A DNA stretch of 64,000 bases from Planctomycetota bacterium. GTDB taxonomy: Bacteria > Planctomycetota > UBA1135 > GCA-002686595. Of this stretch, positions 26,252 to 35,983 are shown piece by piece (the first letter of the stretch is position 1; each line of letters starts with the position of its first letter). The stretch lies in NCBI GenBank assembly GCA_012959785.1, contig DUCM01000002.1, positions 37,123 to 101,122 of the forward strand, read 5' to 3'. Position numbers and translations under genes: made by a program. Under the pieces are notes generated by a model, which was given only the letters and a program-made list of their open reading frames with translations, had not been told where the DNA came from and searched no databases.

Positions 26252-29019
26252 TGAGCCGCGAAGCCGAGCACCCCAGCGCCGTCGAACGCGTGCTTTGCGA
26301 GTGGTTTCTCTTGAGCGAAGAAGGCCAGGAGCCAAACCTCCAGGAACTCTGCGGTGGCGATTTGGAACTGGCCCAAAAGGCCCAGAAACTGCTCGGTGGC
26401 GAGCCCGAGTTCTTGCGCCAGCGGGGAGAGAGCGCGGGTGTCGGAGAGCCCGACCACGATGATGAGTGGTCGGGCATGCGGCTCGATGACTTTCGCATCG
26501 TGCGCCGTATTGCCAGCGGCGGCATGGGCACGGTTTTCCTTGCCGAACAGGAACGCTTGGGCCGCAAGGTCGCGCTCAAGGTAGTCGACAAGAGTTGGGT
26601 AGCCACGCCCCAGGCCTACCAGCGTCTGCGCCGCGAAGCGGCCATCGCCGCCAGCCTCAACCACCCCAACATCGTCCCGGTCTACGCCGTGGGCGAAGAG
26701 GGCGACAAGTGCTTCATCGCCATGCGGCACCTCACGGGACCGCCGCTCAGCGAAATCGATCTGCCCATCGATCCACAACGGGCGGCGCGCATCTGCCTGG
26801 CTCTGGCCGAAGCCCTCGACGCGGCGCACTCGGCCGGTGTCGTACACCGCGATGTAAAGCCGGCCAATATCCTGCTCGACGACGAGACGCCCTTCCTCGT
26901 GGACTTCGGGCTGGCGCGCTCTAGTGTGGATCCGACCTTGACAAGTCAGGGCTCAGTGCCGGGCACCCTACCCTACATGGCACCCGAACTGCTCTCGCGC
27001 GAAGCGCCGGTGCTCGATCCGCGCACTGATGTCTACGCCCTGGGTGTGACGCTGTACGAGTTTCTGGTGGGCCGCCCACCTTTCCTGGGCTCGCAGACCG
27101 TGGCCACGGTGCGCAAGATCCTGCTCCAGGACGCGCCAGCCTTGGGCCTCGCGCGGCGTCACCGCGACCTGGAGACGATCGTGTTACGGGCTCTGGAAAA
27201 ATCGCCCCGTCGACGCATCCCGAGCGCCCGCGCCTTCGCCGACGACCTGCAGCGCTTCCTCAACGACGAGCCTGTCGCTTCGCAACCCACGAGTCACCTG
27301 TACCGCCTTGCGCGCCGAATGCGCCGTTATCCGCGGGTGGCGATCTTCGCCCTGTTCAGTTTTGTGGTGGTGGTCGCACTGACGATTTCTACCGCTCTGG
27401 CACGCCGGGGCGAACAACGCGCCCTGCGTTCGGGCGTGCACCTGGTGCAGGCTGACCTCGACGAAGGTCGAGTCGAACGCGCCGGCTTGACCCTGGTGAG
27501 CCTTGTGGAGCGCCACAAGGATTCCGCCGAGGTCTCTGGCCTGGCCAAGCGCGTGGCCGCCGAAGTCGCCGCGGATCGTCTCTTCGCAGCCCTCTTCCAA
27601 CGGCCCCTGCTTCTCGATTGGCAGGGTTTGAACCGCGCCCTGGAGGAAGCCAAGCGTGCCCAGGCCCTGACGCACATTCCAGACCGGGCCGGGCCTCTGT
27701 TCGCCGTGGCCGATTGGTGTTTGGGACGCGAGGAGCGCGCCGGGAAGAGTTTGCACGCACTGCTCGAGGGCGGCAGAGCTCCTCTCGCCGCGGCGTCCTT
27801 GGCGGAACTCTTGGGGGCAGAGCCACAAGCGCTGCCCGCGGCCATAGAGCCGACCGAAGAAATCCTGCGCAGTCTGGTGCTGCTGCTCCAGAGGCGCCCC
27901 TACGCCGAACAGGAACAACAGTCAGCCCTCGCCCTGGCACGCAATCCCGGCAATCCCCGGGCCCTCTACGCCCAGGGCGTGGTGCTGGCCGCATCTGGCC
28001 GTTTCGGGCGAGCGCGAGAGATCGTGGAGGCTCTCGTCGATCCGCTCCTTGACGCCGTTGAAGCCCGGCGCCTCCTGGTGCGTGTGCGCACGCAGACCGG
28101 TGAGTTCGAAGCCGCGCGAGAAGTCCTCAGCTCCATCGAGATCAACCAGTGGGGCGTGGCGGATGCCTTTGGCGATCTCGAACTACTCCTCGCCACCGAA
28201 CAATGGGGGCTCTTCGAAGAGCGCCTGGCTCTCCACCACGCACGACACCCCGGAACCAACCTGATCGGTCTGGCAGAGGCTCAGTTCCTGGCCTTGACCG
28301 ATATCCAAGCAGCTGGCGAGGTCTACCAGAGACTGATAGACGAGTCGCCCGACCCCGCCATACGCGACCTCGCGGCGGCGCTTCGATACCGCATGCAGGT
28401 GGACAGCGCTATTTCCATCGCGGCCCTGGGAGAGTCGAACGGTGAAGATCTAGTTGCCCTGCGCGAGGCTGGCTACGCCCTCCGAGAATCCCTCGAACTG
28501 CCCCGCGCCAGGGGCATGCTGGCCTGGAAACTGGGCCTCGTGCTCATCTTCGTGGGCCCCGCCGGCCAAGGTTTTGACTCCCTCGAACTCGCCCTGGCAC
28601 TCTTGCCCGGTGAAGTGCTGCTGCGCGCTGATTACATCGAACACTGCCTGGGCCTGGCTGGCGCGGCGCCGGATTTGATCGCCAGCGGAGATCTAGACGA
28701 GGGCACCGACCGTTACCTTCTGTCCCGCGCACGCACCGTGTTGGGCCACTTGTTGGGAGCCCTGCAACGGGGCGACACCCATGGTCGCGACGAGGAGCGC
28801 GCCATCCTCGCTCGCCACACGACTCGACTGATCGCAGCCACCTCCGACTGGTCGCTCTTGATCGAAGCGCGCGATCTTTTCGCAAGCGTCCCGGCCAGCG
28901 CCGAGTACCTGGAAATCGTCGAGCGCGCCAGTGAGACCTTCGAAGCCCTCTACGGAGTGGTCGAGGAGGGCGAACTCCCCGGAACCCAAGCTGCGGACGA
29001 ATCCCATTCGGACCAGTAA
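26251..29019 (+). CDS. Membrane Ser/Thr protein kinase with C-terminal TPR-like region
   Basis: A 922-residue Hanks-type kinase. Glycine loop IASGGMGTVF (88-97), catalytic Lys110, HRDVKPAN (Asp201) and DFG (218-220) are intact, as is the APE motif (244-246). One transmembrane helix lies at about 355-378. The following 540 residues are Ala/Leu/Glu-rich helical pairs with repeating A-x-x-x-A-L patterns, consistent with TPR-like repeats, placed outside the cytoplasm. Coupled to the ECF sigma gene, it likely senses an envelope signal and phosphorylates the sigma factor, as described for other planctomycete-type sigma-kinase pairs; this is inference. A 60-80 residue helical N-terminus precedes the kinase. 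Confidence 0.92.
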   Translation: MSREAEHPSAVERVLCEWFLLSEEGQEPNLQELCGGDLELAQKAQKLLGGEPEFLRQRGESAGVGEPDHDDEWSGMRLDDFRIVRRIASGGMGTVFLAEQERLGRKVALKVVDKSWVATPQAYQRLRREAAIAASLNHPNIVPVYAVGEEGDKCFIAMRHLTGPPLSEIDLPIDPQRAARICLALAEALDAAHSAGVVHRDVKPANILLDDETPFLVDFGLARSSVDPTLTSQGSVPGTLPYMAPELLSREAPVLDPRTDVYALGVTLYEFLVGRPPFLGSQTVATVRKILLQDAPALGLARRHRDLETIVLRALEKSPRRRIPSARAFADDLQRFLNDEPVASQPTSHLYRLARRMRRYPRVAIFALFSFVVVVALTISTALARRGEQRALRSGVHLVQADLDEGRVERAGLTLVSLVERHKDSAEVSGLAKRVAAEVAADRLFAALFQRPLLLDWQGLNRALEEAKRAQALTHIPDRAGPLFAVADWCLGREERAGKSLHALLEGGRAPLAAASLAELLGAEPQALPAAIEPTEEILRSLVLLLQRRPYAEQEQQSALALARNPGNPRALYAQGVVLAASGRFGRAREIVEALVDPLLDAVEARRLLVRVRTQTGEFEAAREVLSSIEINQWGVADAFGDLELLLATEQWGLFEERLALHHARHPGTNLIGLAEAQFLALTDIQAAGEVYQRLIDESPDPAIRDLAAALRYRMQVDSAISIAALGESNGEDLVALREAGYALRESLELPRARGMLAWKLGLVLIFVGPAGQGFDSLELALALLPGEVLLRADYIEHCLGLAGAAPDLIASGDLDEGTDRYLLSRARTVLGHLLGALQRGDTHGRDEERAILARHTTRLIAATSDWSLLIEARDLFASVPASAEYLEIVERASETFEALYGVVEEGELPGTQAADESHSDQ

Positions 29020-29039
29020 GTCCCGCGGACGGCGCGGCG

Positions 29040-30227
29040 CTACGGGATGATGGTGTAGGTCAAGGAATGCAGGCCTGGCAGGGCACTGGTGCCACCGGGG
29101 CTTTCGAAGCCCCTGAGTTCAACCAGGTCGCCGGGGACCAGGTGGGGAGGCATCCTGAATACAGCATCCTGCACCGTGGCGCCTGCTGCGAGCTGCACAC
29201 GCTCAATGTGATTGTTGTCGCCGTTGATGCGAAAAAGGGCAAAGGTGTTCTTTCGCAAGCCGCTCATCTGCATCACGACGAGTTCTCCTGCGACTGCCGG
29301 GATGTTCCCGTAATTCGAGGGAGTGCCGGCATCGAAGGGCAGGCTCTGGCCGGTGTAGCTGAAGAAGACGAAAGGCAGGTCGGTGGTGGTGGCCTTGGCG
29401 GTCCAGCCTCCGATAAAGCCCGCGGGATTGTTGTCGGTCTGTGCGTAGGTGGCGGGGTCGTTGCCGCCCCCGACCATGGTGACGCCCTGCAATTGGAACT
29501 TGACACCATCGCCCGATGGCCTTTGCAGAAGCTGGTCCCATTCATCGCCGGTGAAAAACGCCGTGGTGAGATGTGGCGCCTTGTCCAGGATCAAGCGCTT
29601 GATGAGAGCATCTCGAGAGATCACAGCGACACTGGCTTGGGCGCTGATCTCGGCCCAATAGTCGCTCGCCTGGGAACCCCAGTGCATGTACGGCATGGTC
29701 CAGTTTCGGATCGTCTCCGTCTGGCCTCGGGGGACAGCCAACATGGGCTCGCTGTGTTGCAGCACGATCTGGCTGTTGGGCGTATCCGCTTCGTTCTTGG
29801 CCAACATGTCCGCGTACTTCCTGGGCTCAAGGACGCACAGAGGAACGCTGACACCCTGGGGGACGGTGTAGCCAGCGGCGGCCACATCCCAGGGCTGGGG
29901 GGCCCCCTTGAACATCATGAAACGCCAGTTGTGCAGTCCACGGATACCCGAGGGCGAAGTCGGCGGAGAGGGGTCCACAAAGAAGGCATCGTGGAACCAG
30001 ACACGACCCGTGAGCTCGACCCAGGTTCCAGCGTAGACGCTGGCATTGCCGCGGATACGCAGGTGCAAGAAGTTCTCGGAAGGGCCCGAGCCGCTGGTCC
30101 AGCTGGTCTGGCTGGCAAAGCCCTTCCACTCCAGCACCAGGGGCGCGGCCTGCATGGCCTGGGCTGGCCCGGAGGGGTTGAGCACCGCGAGAACTGTGAG
30201 CAGGCAGGTGAGTCGGACTGAGTTCAT
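29040..30227 (-). CDS. Secreted protein of unknown function
   Basis: A 395-residue protein with a signal peptide (about 1-24, ending PAQA). The rest is beta-rich with many Trp, Gly, Pro and Asn residues and no Cys-rich repeat. No catalytic motif or known family was recognised. The C-terminus (SLTYTIIP) looks like the end of a beta-sandwich. It is convergent with the kinase gene (20 bases apart) and has no operon partner. The ATG at 30227 is chosen because it begins the signal peptide; the frame extends to 30317 without a sensible N-terminus. A long frame on the opposite strand is a shadow. Confidence 0.7.
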   Translation of the reverse strand: MNSVRLTCLLTVLAVLNPSGPAQAMQAAPLVLEWKGFASQTSWTSGSGPSENFLHLRIRGNASVYAGTWVELTGRVWFHDAFFVDPSPPTSPSGIRGLHNWRFMMFKGAPQPWDVAAAGYTVPQGVSVPLCVLEPRKYADMLAKNEADTPNSQIVLQHSEPMLAVPRGQTETIRNWTMPYMHWGSQASDYWAEISAQASVAVISRDALIKRLILDKAPHLTTAFFTGDEWDQLLQRPSGDGVKFQLQGVTMVGGGNDPATYAQTDNNPAGFIGGWTAKATTTDLPFVFFSYTGQSLPFDAGTPSNYGNIPAVAGELVVMQMSGLRKNTFALFRINGDNNHIERVQLAAGATVQDAVFRMPPHLVPGDLVELRGFESPGGTSALPGLHSLTYTIIP

Positions 30228-30771
30228 GGAGCTGGCAGGTCGTGGTCGGCGGCAGGGTCCTCCGGCGAGGAGGGCTCCTTGCCCTGGTGAGAGGGCTCTG
30301 TGGTAAGGAGCCTTCACCGTGGATGGGTGTTGCCTCCAGTAGGCGCGGCCCCCGACTCCATGTTACGCCCGGATCCGAGAAAAAGGCCGCGGCCAAGGGG
30401 CAAGTGGGCCAATCCAGAGCCGCCGTCGAGGGGCTCGCCAGGGCAACACAGGGGACAACCAACCAAATTTGGAGGGGAAGAAGGGATGGAGAGCGGACGG
30501 AGAGGTGCGGCAAGGCCATTTTTTTGAAATCCCTGGGGGGGGGCTTCTTGCCCCTTCCTGGGTCAATGGCACCTGGGTCCCAAAAAGGGCATCCTAGGGC
30601 CGAATGGCCCTCCGGTAGCCCTCGGAGGGGTGTAGGAGGCACCTTTGGACCGAATCCGGCCGCCGACGCGGAACCCAGGGGAGGTGCCGCTTGCCCAGGG
30701 TTGCAACTCGCCTCACAAAGGCGTATTTCGGAGATTCTCTGCGAGGGCCCTCGCACCTCGAAACGCAGAAA
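30228..30771. other. Intergenic region with G-runs and a double hairpin
   Basis: About 540 bases without a supported gene. It holds a GGGGC-TTCTT-GCCCC hairpin near 30539-30553 inside a nine-G run, an AGGGCC-GAAT-GGCCCT hairpin at 30596-30611, and an overlapping CCCTCCG/CGGAGGG stem at 30608-30629. The two last share bases and cannot form together. No promoter was confidently recognised. Confidence 0.45.
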
Positions 30772-31440
30772 ATGCCTCCAATGACTGCCTGCATGGACGA
30801 AGCCAGCCTGGTACGGGGTCTCCAAACCCGCGATGAGAACCTGACGGGGATCTTCCTGGAACGCTATCGGTCCCTGATCTTCCATTGCATCGGCCAGTTC
30901 GAGCAGGAGGCATCAGCCCGCGACGACCTCCACCAGGAGATCGTGAAGTGCATCATCGAGCGCCTGGACGCCGGTCGCTTCGACCCCCAGAAGGGCTCCC
31001 TGGGCACCTGGCTGTACCGTGTGGCCTGGTGCCGCTGCGTGGACCTCTTGCGCAAGAACCAGGGCCGCCGCCAGGCCCAGGTCGCCAGCGGCGCCGAAGG
31101 AGTCCCCGAAAGACCCGATCCCGGCCCCGGTCCCGGCCAGATCGCCGGCGAATCCGAAGTGGCCAGCCTGGTGCGCCGAGCCCTGGTGAGCCTCAATGAG
31201 CAGGAACGCAGCCTGCTCGACTTGCGTTTTGTCCAAGGCCAAACTTTGCACGAAATCGCCAAAACACTCCATATTTCGCACGAAAAGTGCAAATATCGGC
31301 TCAAAAAGGCCTCGACGGCTCTGCGGCGCGTCATCCTGAACGACCTCTCCCTCGAGGGCCTGGCCCAGGCGGAGGGCTATCTCGGGACGAGTCTGGGACT
31401 GGCCTGTGAAGAACTCGCCGAAAATAGGGTGGTTCTGTGA
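30772..31440 (+). CDS. ECF-type RNA polymerase sigma factor
   Basis: A sigma-70 family factor of 222 residues from the ATG at 30772 (ATGs at 30781 and 30793 also fit). Sigma-2: LEEYR-like FLERYRSLIFHCIGQF, DDLHQEIVKCIIERL, then GSLGTWLYRVAWCRCVDLLRK. Sigma-4: LNEQERSLLDLRFVQGQTLHEIAKTLHISHEKCKYRLKKA, with a clear helix-turn-helix. A Pro/Gly-rich linker joins them. It lies 92 bases before a zinc-finger membrane protein, its likely anti-sigma factor, and a CHAT-domain gene. Confidence 0.88.
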   Translation: MPPMTACMDEASLVRGLQTRDENLTGIFLERYRSLIFHCIGQFEQEASARDDLHQEIVKCIIERLDAGRFDPQKGSLGTWLYRVAWCRCVDLLRKNQGRRQAQVASGAEGVPERPDPGPGPGQIAGESEVASLVRRALVSLNEQERSLLDLRFVQGQTLHEIAKTLHISHEKCKYRLKKASTALRRVILNDLSLEGLAQAEGYLGTSLGLACEELAENRVVL

Positions 31441-31532
31441 CCCCCTGCCCGCTCTCGCCTCGGACAAACTACATCTTCCATGTATAGAGAACCTCTCGGC
31501 CTATAGCGACACACACGCCCCCGCCCCAAAGA

Positions 31533-32582
31533 ATGGACACCCGACAAACCAGGACCCTCCGGGACCCCGCCCTGGCCTCTCCCGCCGAGATCGAAGACGC
31601 CCTCAGCTACTGGGATGAGCTCGACTCGGCCTCCCTGGCGCGCCTCGACGCCCACCCCGAACATGGGCTGCGGCTGCGCATCCTGCGTGCCAGCGAGGAT
31701 TGGCTCACCGGATCGGCCCCCACCGGGGGCGATATCGGTCCCTGCCCCGAGGCCGAGGTGCTCTACGAATATGGCCAAGGCCCGGGAGTCACCGGAGCCC
31801 CCCTGACCCGCCTGCCCAGCCCCGATCCGGTCCTGGTCCAGCACCTTGAACACTGCATCGCCTGCGCGGCCCTGGTGGCCAGCCTGGAAAGCGGGCCGCC
31901 CCTGCCCCTGGAATGGACGCGCCTGCCGGACGAGAAGCCCACACGCCTGCCCATCCAGCAAGCCGCGCCCGCGGCAGAGCCCGCGCGCTTCAGCACCTGG
32001 CTGCCTCTGGCGGCGGCCGCGGCGCTCTTGTTGGGAGCCTTCATCGCGCCGCGCTTCTTCGGTGGCCCGAGGGCCCTGAACCCGTCCGCCCTGGGCCTGC
32101 CCGTGGCCACTGTTCTGCGGGGCGCCGAGAGCCAGGCCCTCTACTTCCCCCGCGGTCCGCTACTGGCGAACACGGAAGGCCTGAATACCCCGCTCTTCGA
32201 GCTGGCACCGGTCGCAGGTGCCAGCGCCTACTCGATCGAGATCTACAAGCGTGATGGCACGGCCTTCGATGCCGGCCAGCGAGTGCAAAGCCTGAACTCC
32301 GCCGCGCCCTCTGTGACCGCCGCCCCCCTGGCAGCGGGCCACTACACCTGGCACGGATGGGCCACGGTGGATGGACTCGAGCGCGATCTGGGCGCCCTCG
32401 ACTTTGAGGTCAAGGCCGATCTAGCGCCCCTCGCCGGGAAAGCCCCAAGGGGCATCGCGGCCACCGCGGCGCGCATCAAGGAGTTGCACGGCGCAGGTTA
32501 CCTGACTGACGCCCGAGCCTTGGCTCGCGGCTTGCCCCCCAGCGCCGAGCGCGAGGCCTATCTGCATCCGCCGGGACGCTAG
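31533..32582 (+). CDS. Membrane anti-sigma-like protein with zinc-finger motif
   Basis: A 349-residue protein with a cytoplasmic part containing HLEHCIACAALV (about 106-117), the H-x3-C-x2-C zinc-finger of ZAS/zf-HC2 anti-sigma factors, one transmembrane helix (about 154-172) and an extracytoplasmic part with one beta-sandwich-like stretch (YSIEIYKRDG to HYTWHGWA, about 232-275). Such proteins hold an ECF sigma factor at the membrane until a signal arrives. It lies between the sigma gene and a CHAT gene in the same direction, supporting this role. Confidence 0.75.
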   Translation: MDTRQTRTLRDPALASPAEIEDALSYWDELDSASLARLDAHPEHGLRLRILRASEDWLTGSAPTGGDIGPCPEAEVLYEYGQGPGVTGAPLTRLPSPDPVLVQHLEHCIACAALVASLESGPPLPLEWTRLPDEKPTRLPIQQAAPAAEPARFSTWLPLAAAAALLLGAFIAPRFFGGPRALNPSALGLPVATVLRGAESQALYFPRGPLLANTEGLNTPLFELAPVAGASAYSIEIYKRDGTAFDAGQRVQSLNSAAPSVTAAPLAAGHYTWHGWATVDGLERDLGALDFEVKADLAPLAGKAPRGIAATAARIKELHGAGYLTDARALARGLPPSAEREAYLHPPGR

Positions 32583-32603
32583 CGGACGCTGCCGATAGAC
32601 ACC

Positions 32604-35078
32604 GTGCGCGCTCCCGCTCCGCGACTGGTGACCCTGGGGCTCTTCGCCGGGGTGTTCCTCTGGGGCTATAGAGCCCTGGAAAGTTCGAGCCAGACCGTCC
32701 TGGCTGCGGCGCCGGAGCACGAACAAAAAACTGGCTACGAGCGGGACTACGGAGCTTTCTGTGAAGCGCTCGGGGCCTGGCGCGGCGGCGAGGACGAGGC
32801 CCTTGGCGACTTGCGAGCTGCGGCTCGTCGCCTGGCCGAGGAGCACAACCGCCCCGACGCCTTGCGAGCCTCTGCGTACTATGAGCGGCTCAACCCAGCC
32901 GAGCGCGAAGCCGGCCTGGCCGACAGTCGGCGCTTCGGCGAACTTTGGCAAGAGGTGGAGTCGGCTCCGAATGAGGGCTGGTCAGTCGAGCGCGAAAGCC
33001 TGCTGAAGGAGTTGCGCGGCTTCATCGCAAGGACCACAGCCCGGGCTGACTTCGTGCCTGCCGGCCATGCCCTGGCCCTCGCTGCACGCATCGAAGTGCG
33101 CGCCCTGGAGGCGAATCTCTCCGACGCAGAGCAAGAAGACAAGACTCAACGCGCGGCCCAAGATATCCGCGAAGCTCTGGCTATCTTCAAACGCTCGGGC
33201 CTTGAGACGCCGCGCCTCGAACCTCTCTGGCTGAAGGCCAAGCTGGCCCTCCTGGCGGAGGCCGAAGAAAGCGCCGAGGATCTCTACGCCGAAGTTCTCG
33301 AAGTCGCTGAGGCCTGCCGCGTGGACGACTACCGCGAGCGCGCCCTCTTGGGGCTGGAAAGCGTGGCGCTGGGCCGCGGCGATCTGCCCGAAGTGGAGCG
33401 CCTGCTGGCCGAGTTGGCCAGTTTTCGCCAACCGTCGAAGTGCTGGCCCCTGGCCCGGGGTCACGCGAACCAACTCCTGCATGCCGACTCTCCCCGCAAG
33501 GCCGCGGAGTTCTTGCTGCGCAACCGTCCCCTGGGCGAGGATGACCGCGAGCAACTCGATCAATGGCGGCAATTGATGGCCTTGGTGCGCCTGCGCCAGG
33601 GAGATCCCGAGGGAGCTTTGGGATTGCTGGATGCTTTACAGCAAGGACCGATGGACGAAGAATTGATGGTCCTGCGCGCGCGGGTAGCGCTCAAGCGCAA
33701 CGAGCTGCGGGAGGTCCGAAGAATCCTCACCAAGGAGAGTCTGGCAGGTTTCTCCTTGCGCACCCAGCAAGCCGCTTTGGCGCTGCGTGGCGAAGCTTGG
33801 CTGGCTCTGGATGAGCCCGCCCTGGCCCTCGCGGAACTGACTGCGGCGGGCGACATCGCGCGCACCTGGGAGCGCCGCCTCGAACGCCAGCGGGCCCTCG
33901 AGGACACCTCGGCCACAATCTTCGGCGAGTGGTCAGGGCTACACACCCAGGCCCTCGAAGCCCGCGCCCTGGGCGCCCTCGGTCGGGGCACCGATGCCGC
34001 CCTGGCCATCGAGAGCGCTCAATCGCACGCCTGGCGCGGCGCTCGCCCTGACCCCACAACGCGGGCGGAGATCGAGAACTGGGCGGCGCATTTCGAACTT
34101 GGACTCGTGACCTGGATCTTCGGCGCGGACTCCAGCCTGGCGGTCTCCGTGGACCAGAACGGCGCGGCAGCAACCCTCCGAATCGACCGCTCGCGCAAGC
34201 AGGTCCTGGAGGCGGTGCGGCGCATGCGCGAGGCGCTGCTCGCGGGCGACGAAGTCCTGGCCGGGCGCCTCTCCGGGGAATTGGTCGAGCTGCTCTTTCC
34301 GCCGGGGCTCCTCGAACGACTTGAGGGCAGCGCGACCCGTGAGCGGCTGCTCTGCATCGCCCACGGCCCCCTGGAACTCTTGCCCCTCGAAGCGGTCACC
34401 TGGGGCGGCCGCAGTCTGGATGAACGGGCGACCTGCCTGGTGCTTCCAGAGCTGCCGAGTCGCACCCCCGGTTCTGCACCCGGCCTGGCAGCCGCCTGGG
34501 TTCTGGTGGGCGATCCCATGACGAACAGCGGCGACCTGCGCCTGCCAGCGGCGGGCCCGGAACTCGAAGGCATCGGCAAGATCTGGCCCGCGGCCAGCCG
34601 ATACTCGGGCCGCGACTTCACCCGCGCCGCCCTGGTGACCGCCCTGGAGAGCGAGCAGCCGGTGCACATCGCGACGCACCTGCGCGCAGCTGCTGCGTGC
34701 GACGAGGGGCGCTTTTCTGCGTTGGGCCTCGAACTCGACCGGGGCCAGGTGATCTGCGCCGCGGAACTGGCCCGGGTGCGTGTGACCAGTCCGCTGGTGG
34801 TGCTCTCGGCCTGCGACACAGCGGGCGGGCGGGCCATCGATGCCCGCGGCCGCCAGGGTTTGGCGCGGGCCCTCTTCGAGGGCGGCGCGCGCAACCTGGC
34901 CGTGACCCTCTGGCCCGTGGCGGACCAGGCGGCCGCCGAGTTCACGAGGCGCTTCCACGGAGCCCTGGGCGAGGGACTCGAGCCCTCCCAAGCCGCCCGT
35001 CGAGCGCGGGTCGAGTTGCGCGAAGCTGGCGCGTCGAGCGCGGACTGGGCGGCCTTCCGCCTGGCTGGCCGCGACTGA
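32604..35078 (+). CDS. CHAT-domain (caspase-like) protein with helical repeats and N-terminal anchor
   Basis: An 824-residue protein with GTG start. Residues 8-22 form a signal anchor. Residues about 50-520 are TPR-like helical repeats rich in Ala, Leu, Glu and Arg. The C-terminal third is a CHAT domain: catalytic His692 (HIATHL) and Cys737 (LSACDTAGG), then GLARALFEGGARNLAVTLWPV and the closing helix. CHAT proteases are clan CD cysteine peptidases of the caspase-separase type; TPR-CHAT proteins act in signalling and in defence. Position behind a sigma/anti-sigma pair suggests a membrane-anchored signal protease or an effector of that regulon. Both catalytic residues are intact. Confidence 0.9.
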   Translation: MRAPAPRLVTLGLFAGVFLWGYRALESSSQTVLAAAPEHEQKTGYERDYGAFCEALGAWRGGEDEALGDLRAAARRLAEEHNRPDALRASAYYERLNPAEREAGLADSRRFGELWQEVESAPNEGWSVERESLLKELRGFIARTTARADFVPAGHALALAARIEVRALEANLSDAEQEDKTQRAAQDIREALAIFKRSGLETPRLEPLWLKAKLALLAEAEESAEDLYAEVLEVAEACRVDDYRERALLGLESVALGRGDLPEVERLLAELASFRQPSKCWPLARGHANQLLHADSPRKAAEFLLRNRPLGEDDREQLDQWRQLMALVRLRQGDPEGALGLLDALQQGPMDEELMVLRARVALKRNELREVRRILTKESLAGFSLRTQQAALALRGEAWLALDEPALALAELTAAGDIARTWERRLERQRALEDTSATIFGEWSGLHTQALEARALGALGRGTDAALAIESAQSHAWRGARPDPTTRAEIENWAAHFELGLVTWIFGADSSLAVSVDQNGAAATLRIDRSRKQVLEAVRRMREALLAGDEVLAGRLSGELVELLFPPGLLERLEGSATRERLLCIAHGPLELLPLEAVTWGGRSLDERATCLVLPELPSRTPGSAPGLAAAWVLVGDPMTNSGDLRLPAAGPELEGIGKIWPAASRYSGRDFTRAALVTALESEQPVHIATHLRAAAACDEGRFSALGLELDRGQVICAAELARVRVTSPLVVLSACDTAGGRAIDARGRQGLARALFEGGARNLAVTLWPVADQAAAEFTRRFHGALGEGLEPSQAARRARVELREAGASSADWAAFRLAGRD

Positions 35079-35094
35079 ACCGGCGGACTCGGTT

Positions 35095-35119
35095 CCCCTG
35101 CCCGAGATTGGGACAGGGG
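35095..35119 (+). terminator. Hairpin after the CHAT gene
   Basis: CCCCTG-CCC pairs with GGG-A-CAGGGG (nine pairs, one bulged A, 6-base loop), 17 bases after the stop. The following run is A-rich, not U-rich, so a Rho-independent terminator is only possible. Confidence 0.4.
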
Positions 35120-35293
35120 CAAAAAGGGCTGTCTGGGGCCTTGAATGGGGGCAAGAACCTCTTCTGACCCCTCAGTTGGCAAGAACCCGCCCCCGGCCTG
35201 GAAGCCCGAACCTCAAGCCACTGGGGTGGCCTTCCGATAGCTGTTCCTGCCACAGGTCGCTCTTCCGCGGCCGGAACGAGTCAGGAGACCCCC

Positions 35294-35878
35294 ATGATCA
35301 CAGCAGCCATTCTCGCCAGCCTCAGCCTGGCCAGTCCCGCCCCCGCCGCAGCACCTCTGGCGCCGGTCCCGGCAGTGCTCGAGGTGCACTACAGCAACAC
35401 GCACCTCCAGTTGCGCAGCCTGACGGGCGAGCCCCTGCTCGTCATCTTCTCCAGCGCCAGCAGCGGTCTCGAGACTGTCTTCTGGTTGAGCCCTGGCGGC
35501 CAGTACGACGAGGAGTTTCCCCGCGGAACGCTCTTCGGCCTCGACCTCGAAGTGGTTCAGGATTCACAGCTAGGTTGGATAACCAGCGGCGCCATCGCCT
35601 TCGATCCCAAGTCCTTTGGAGTCACCGACAGCCTCTGGGTTCAGCCCTGCGGCCACAGCGTGATGCAGAGCGGTAGCGGCGGCCCAGCCTTCGGCCTCGC
35701 TCCTGGCCAGAGCCACTTGCCGGCCGAGCTGGGCGTCCTCGGCCCCGACGAAGCTCACGCCACAAGCGGTGGCGGTCACGCCGAACCGGCCTTCCATGTA
35801 CCGGCCCTGACCCCCACCAACAAGCCCAAGGGCGACCACCCGCCGCGCCTGCGCAAGAAACCCCTGCCGCCGGTCTAG
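35294..35878 (+). CDS. Small secreted protein of unknown function
   Basis: A 194-residue protein with signal peptide (MITAAILASLSLASPAPAAA). The middle (about 25-125) is beta-rich (LEVHYSNTHLQLRSL, ETVFWLSPGG); the C-terminal 60 residues are Pro/His/Lys-rich and probably unfolded. A Shine-Dalgarno-like CAGGAG lies 6 bases before the ATG. No family recognised. It stands alone between the CHAT gene and the amidase. Confidence 0.65.
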   Translation: MITAAILASLSLASPAPAAAPLAPVPAVLEVHYSNTHLQLRSLTGEPLLVIFSSASSGLETVFWLSPGGQYDEEFPRGTLFGLDLEVVQDSQLGWITSGAIAFDPKSFGVTDSLWVQPCGHSVMQSGSGGPAFGLAPGQSHLPAELGVLGPDEAHATSGGGHAEPAFHVPALTPTNKPKGDHPPRLRKKPLPPV

Positions 35879-35983
35879 ATCGGACTCAGGTTCAACAAGG
35901 AGCACTGCTCCCGGCGATTATGCACCGCAGGGACAGCCAAAGAGAGACTCGTGAGGGTGCCAGAGTGAAACACTCGGGCGCCC

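Noticed and set aside
29067..30221. Plus-strand 384-codon frame opposite the secreted protein
   Set aside because: The minus-strand frame has a signal peptide and protein-like composition; the plus one has neither.
33939..35182. Long minus-strand frames opposite the CHAT gene
   Set aside because: Shadow frames of high-GC coding sequence; the plus strand has full CHAT motifs.
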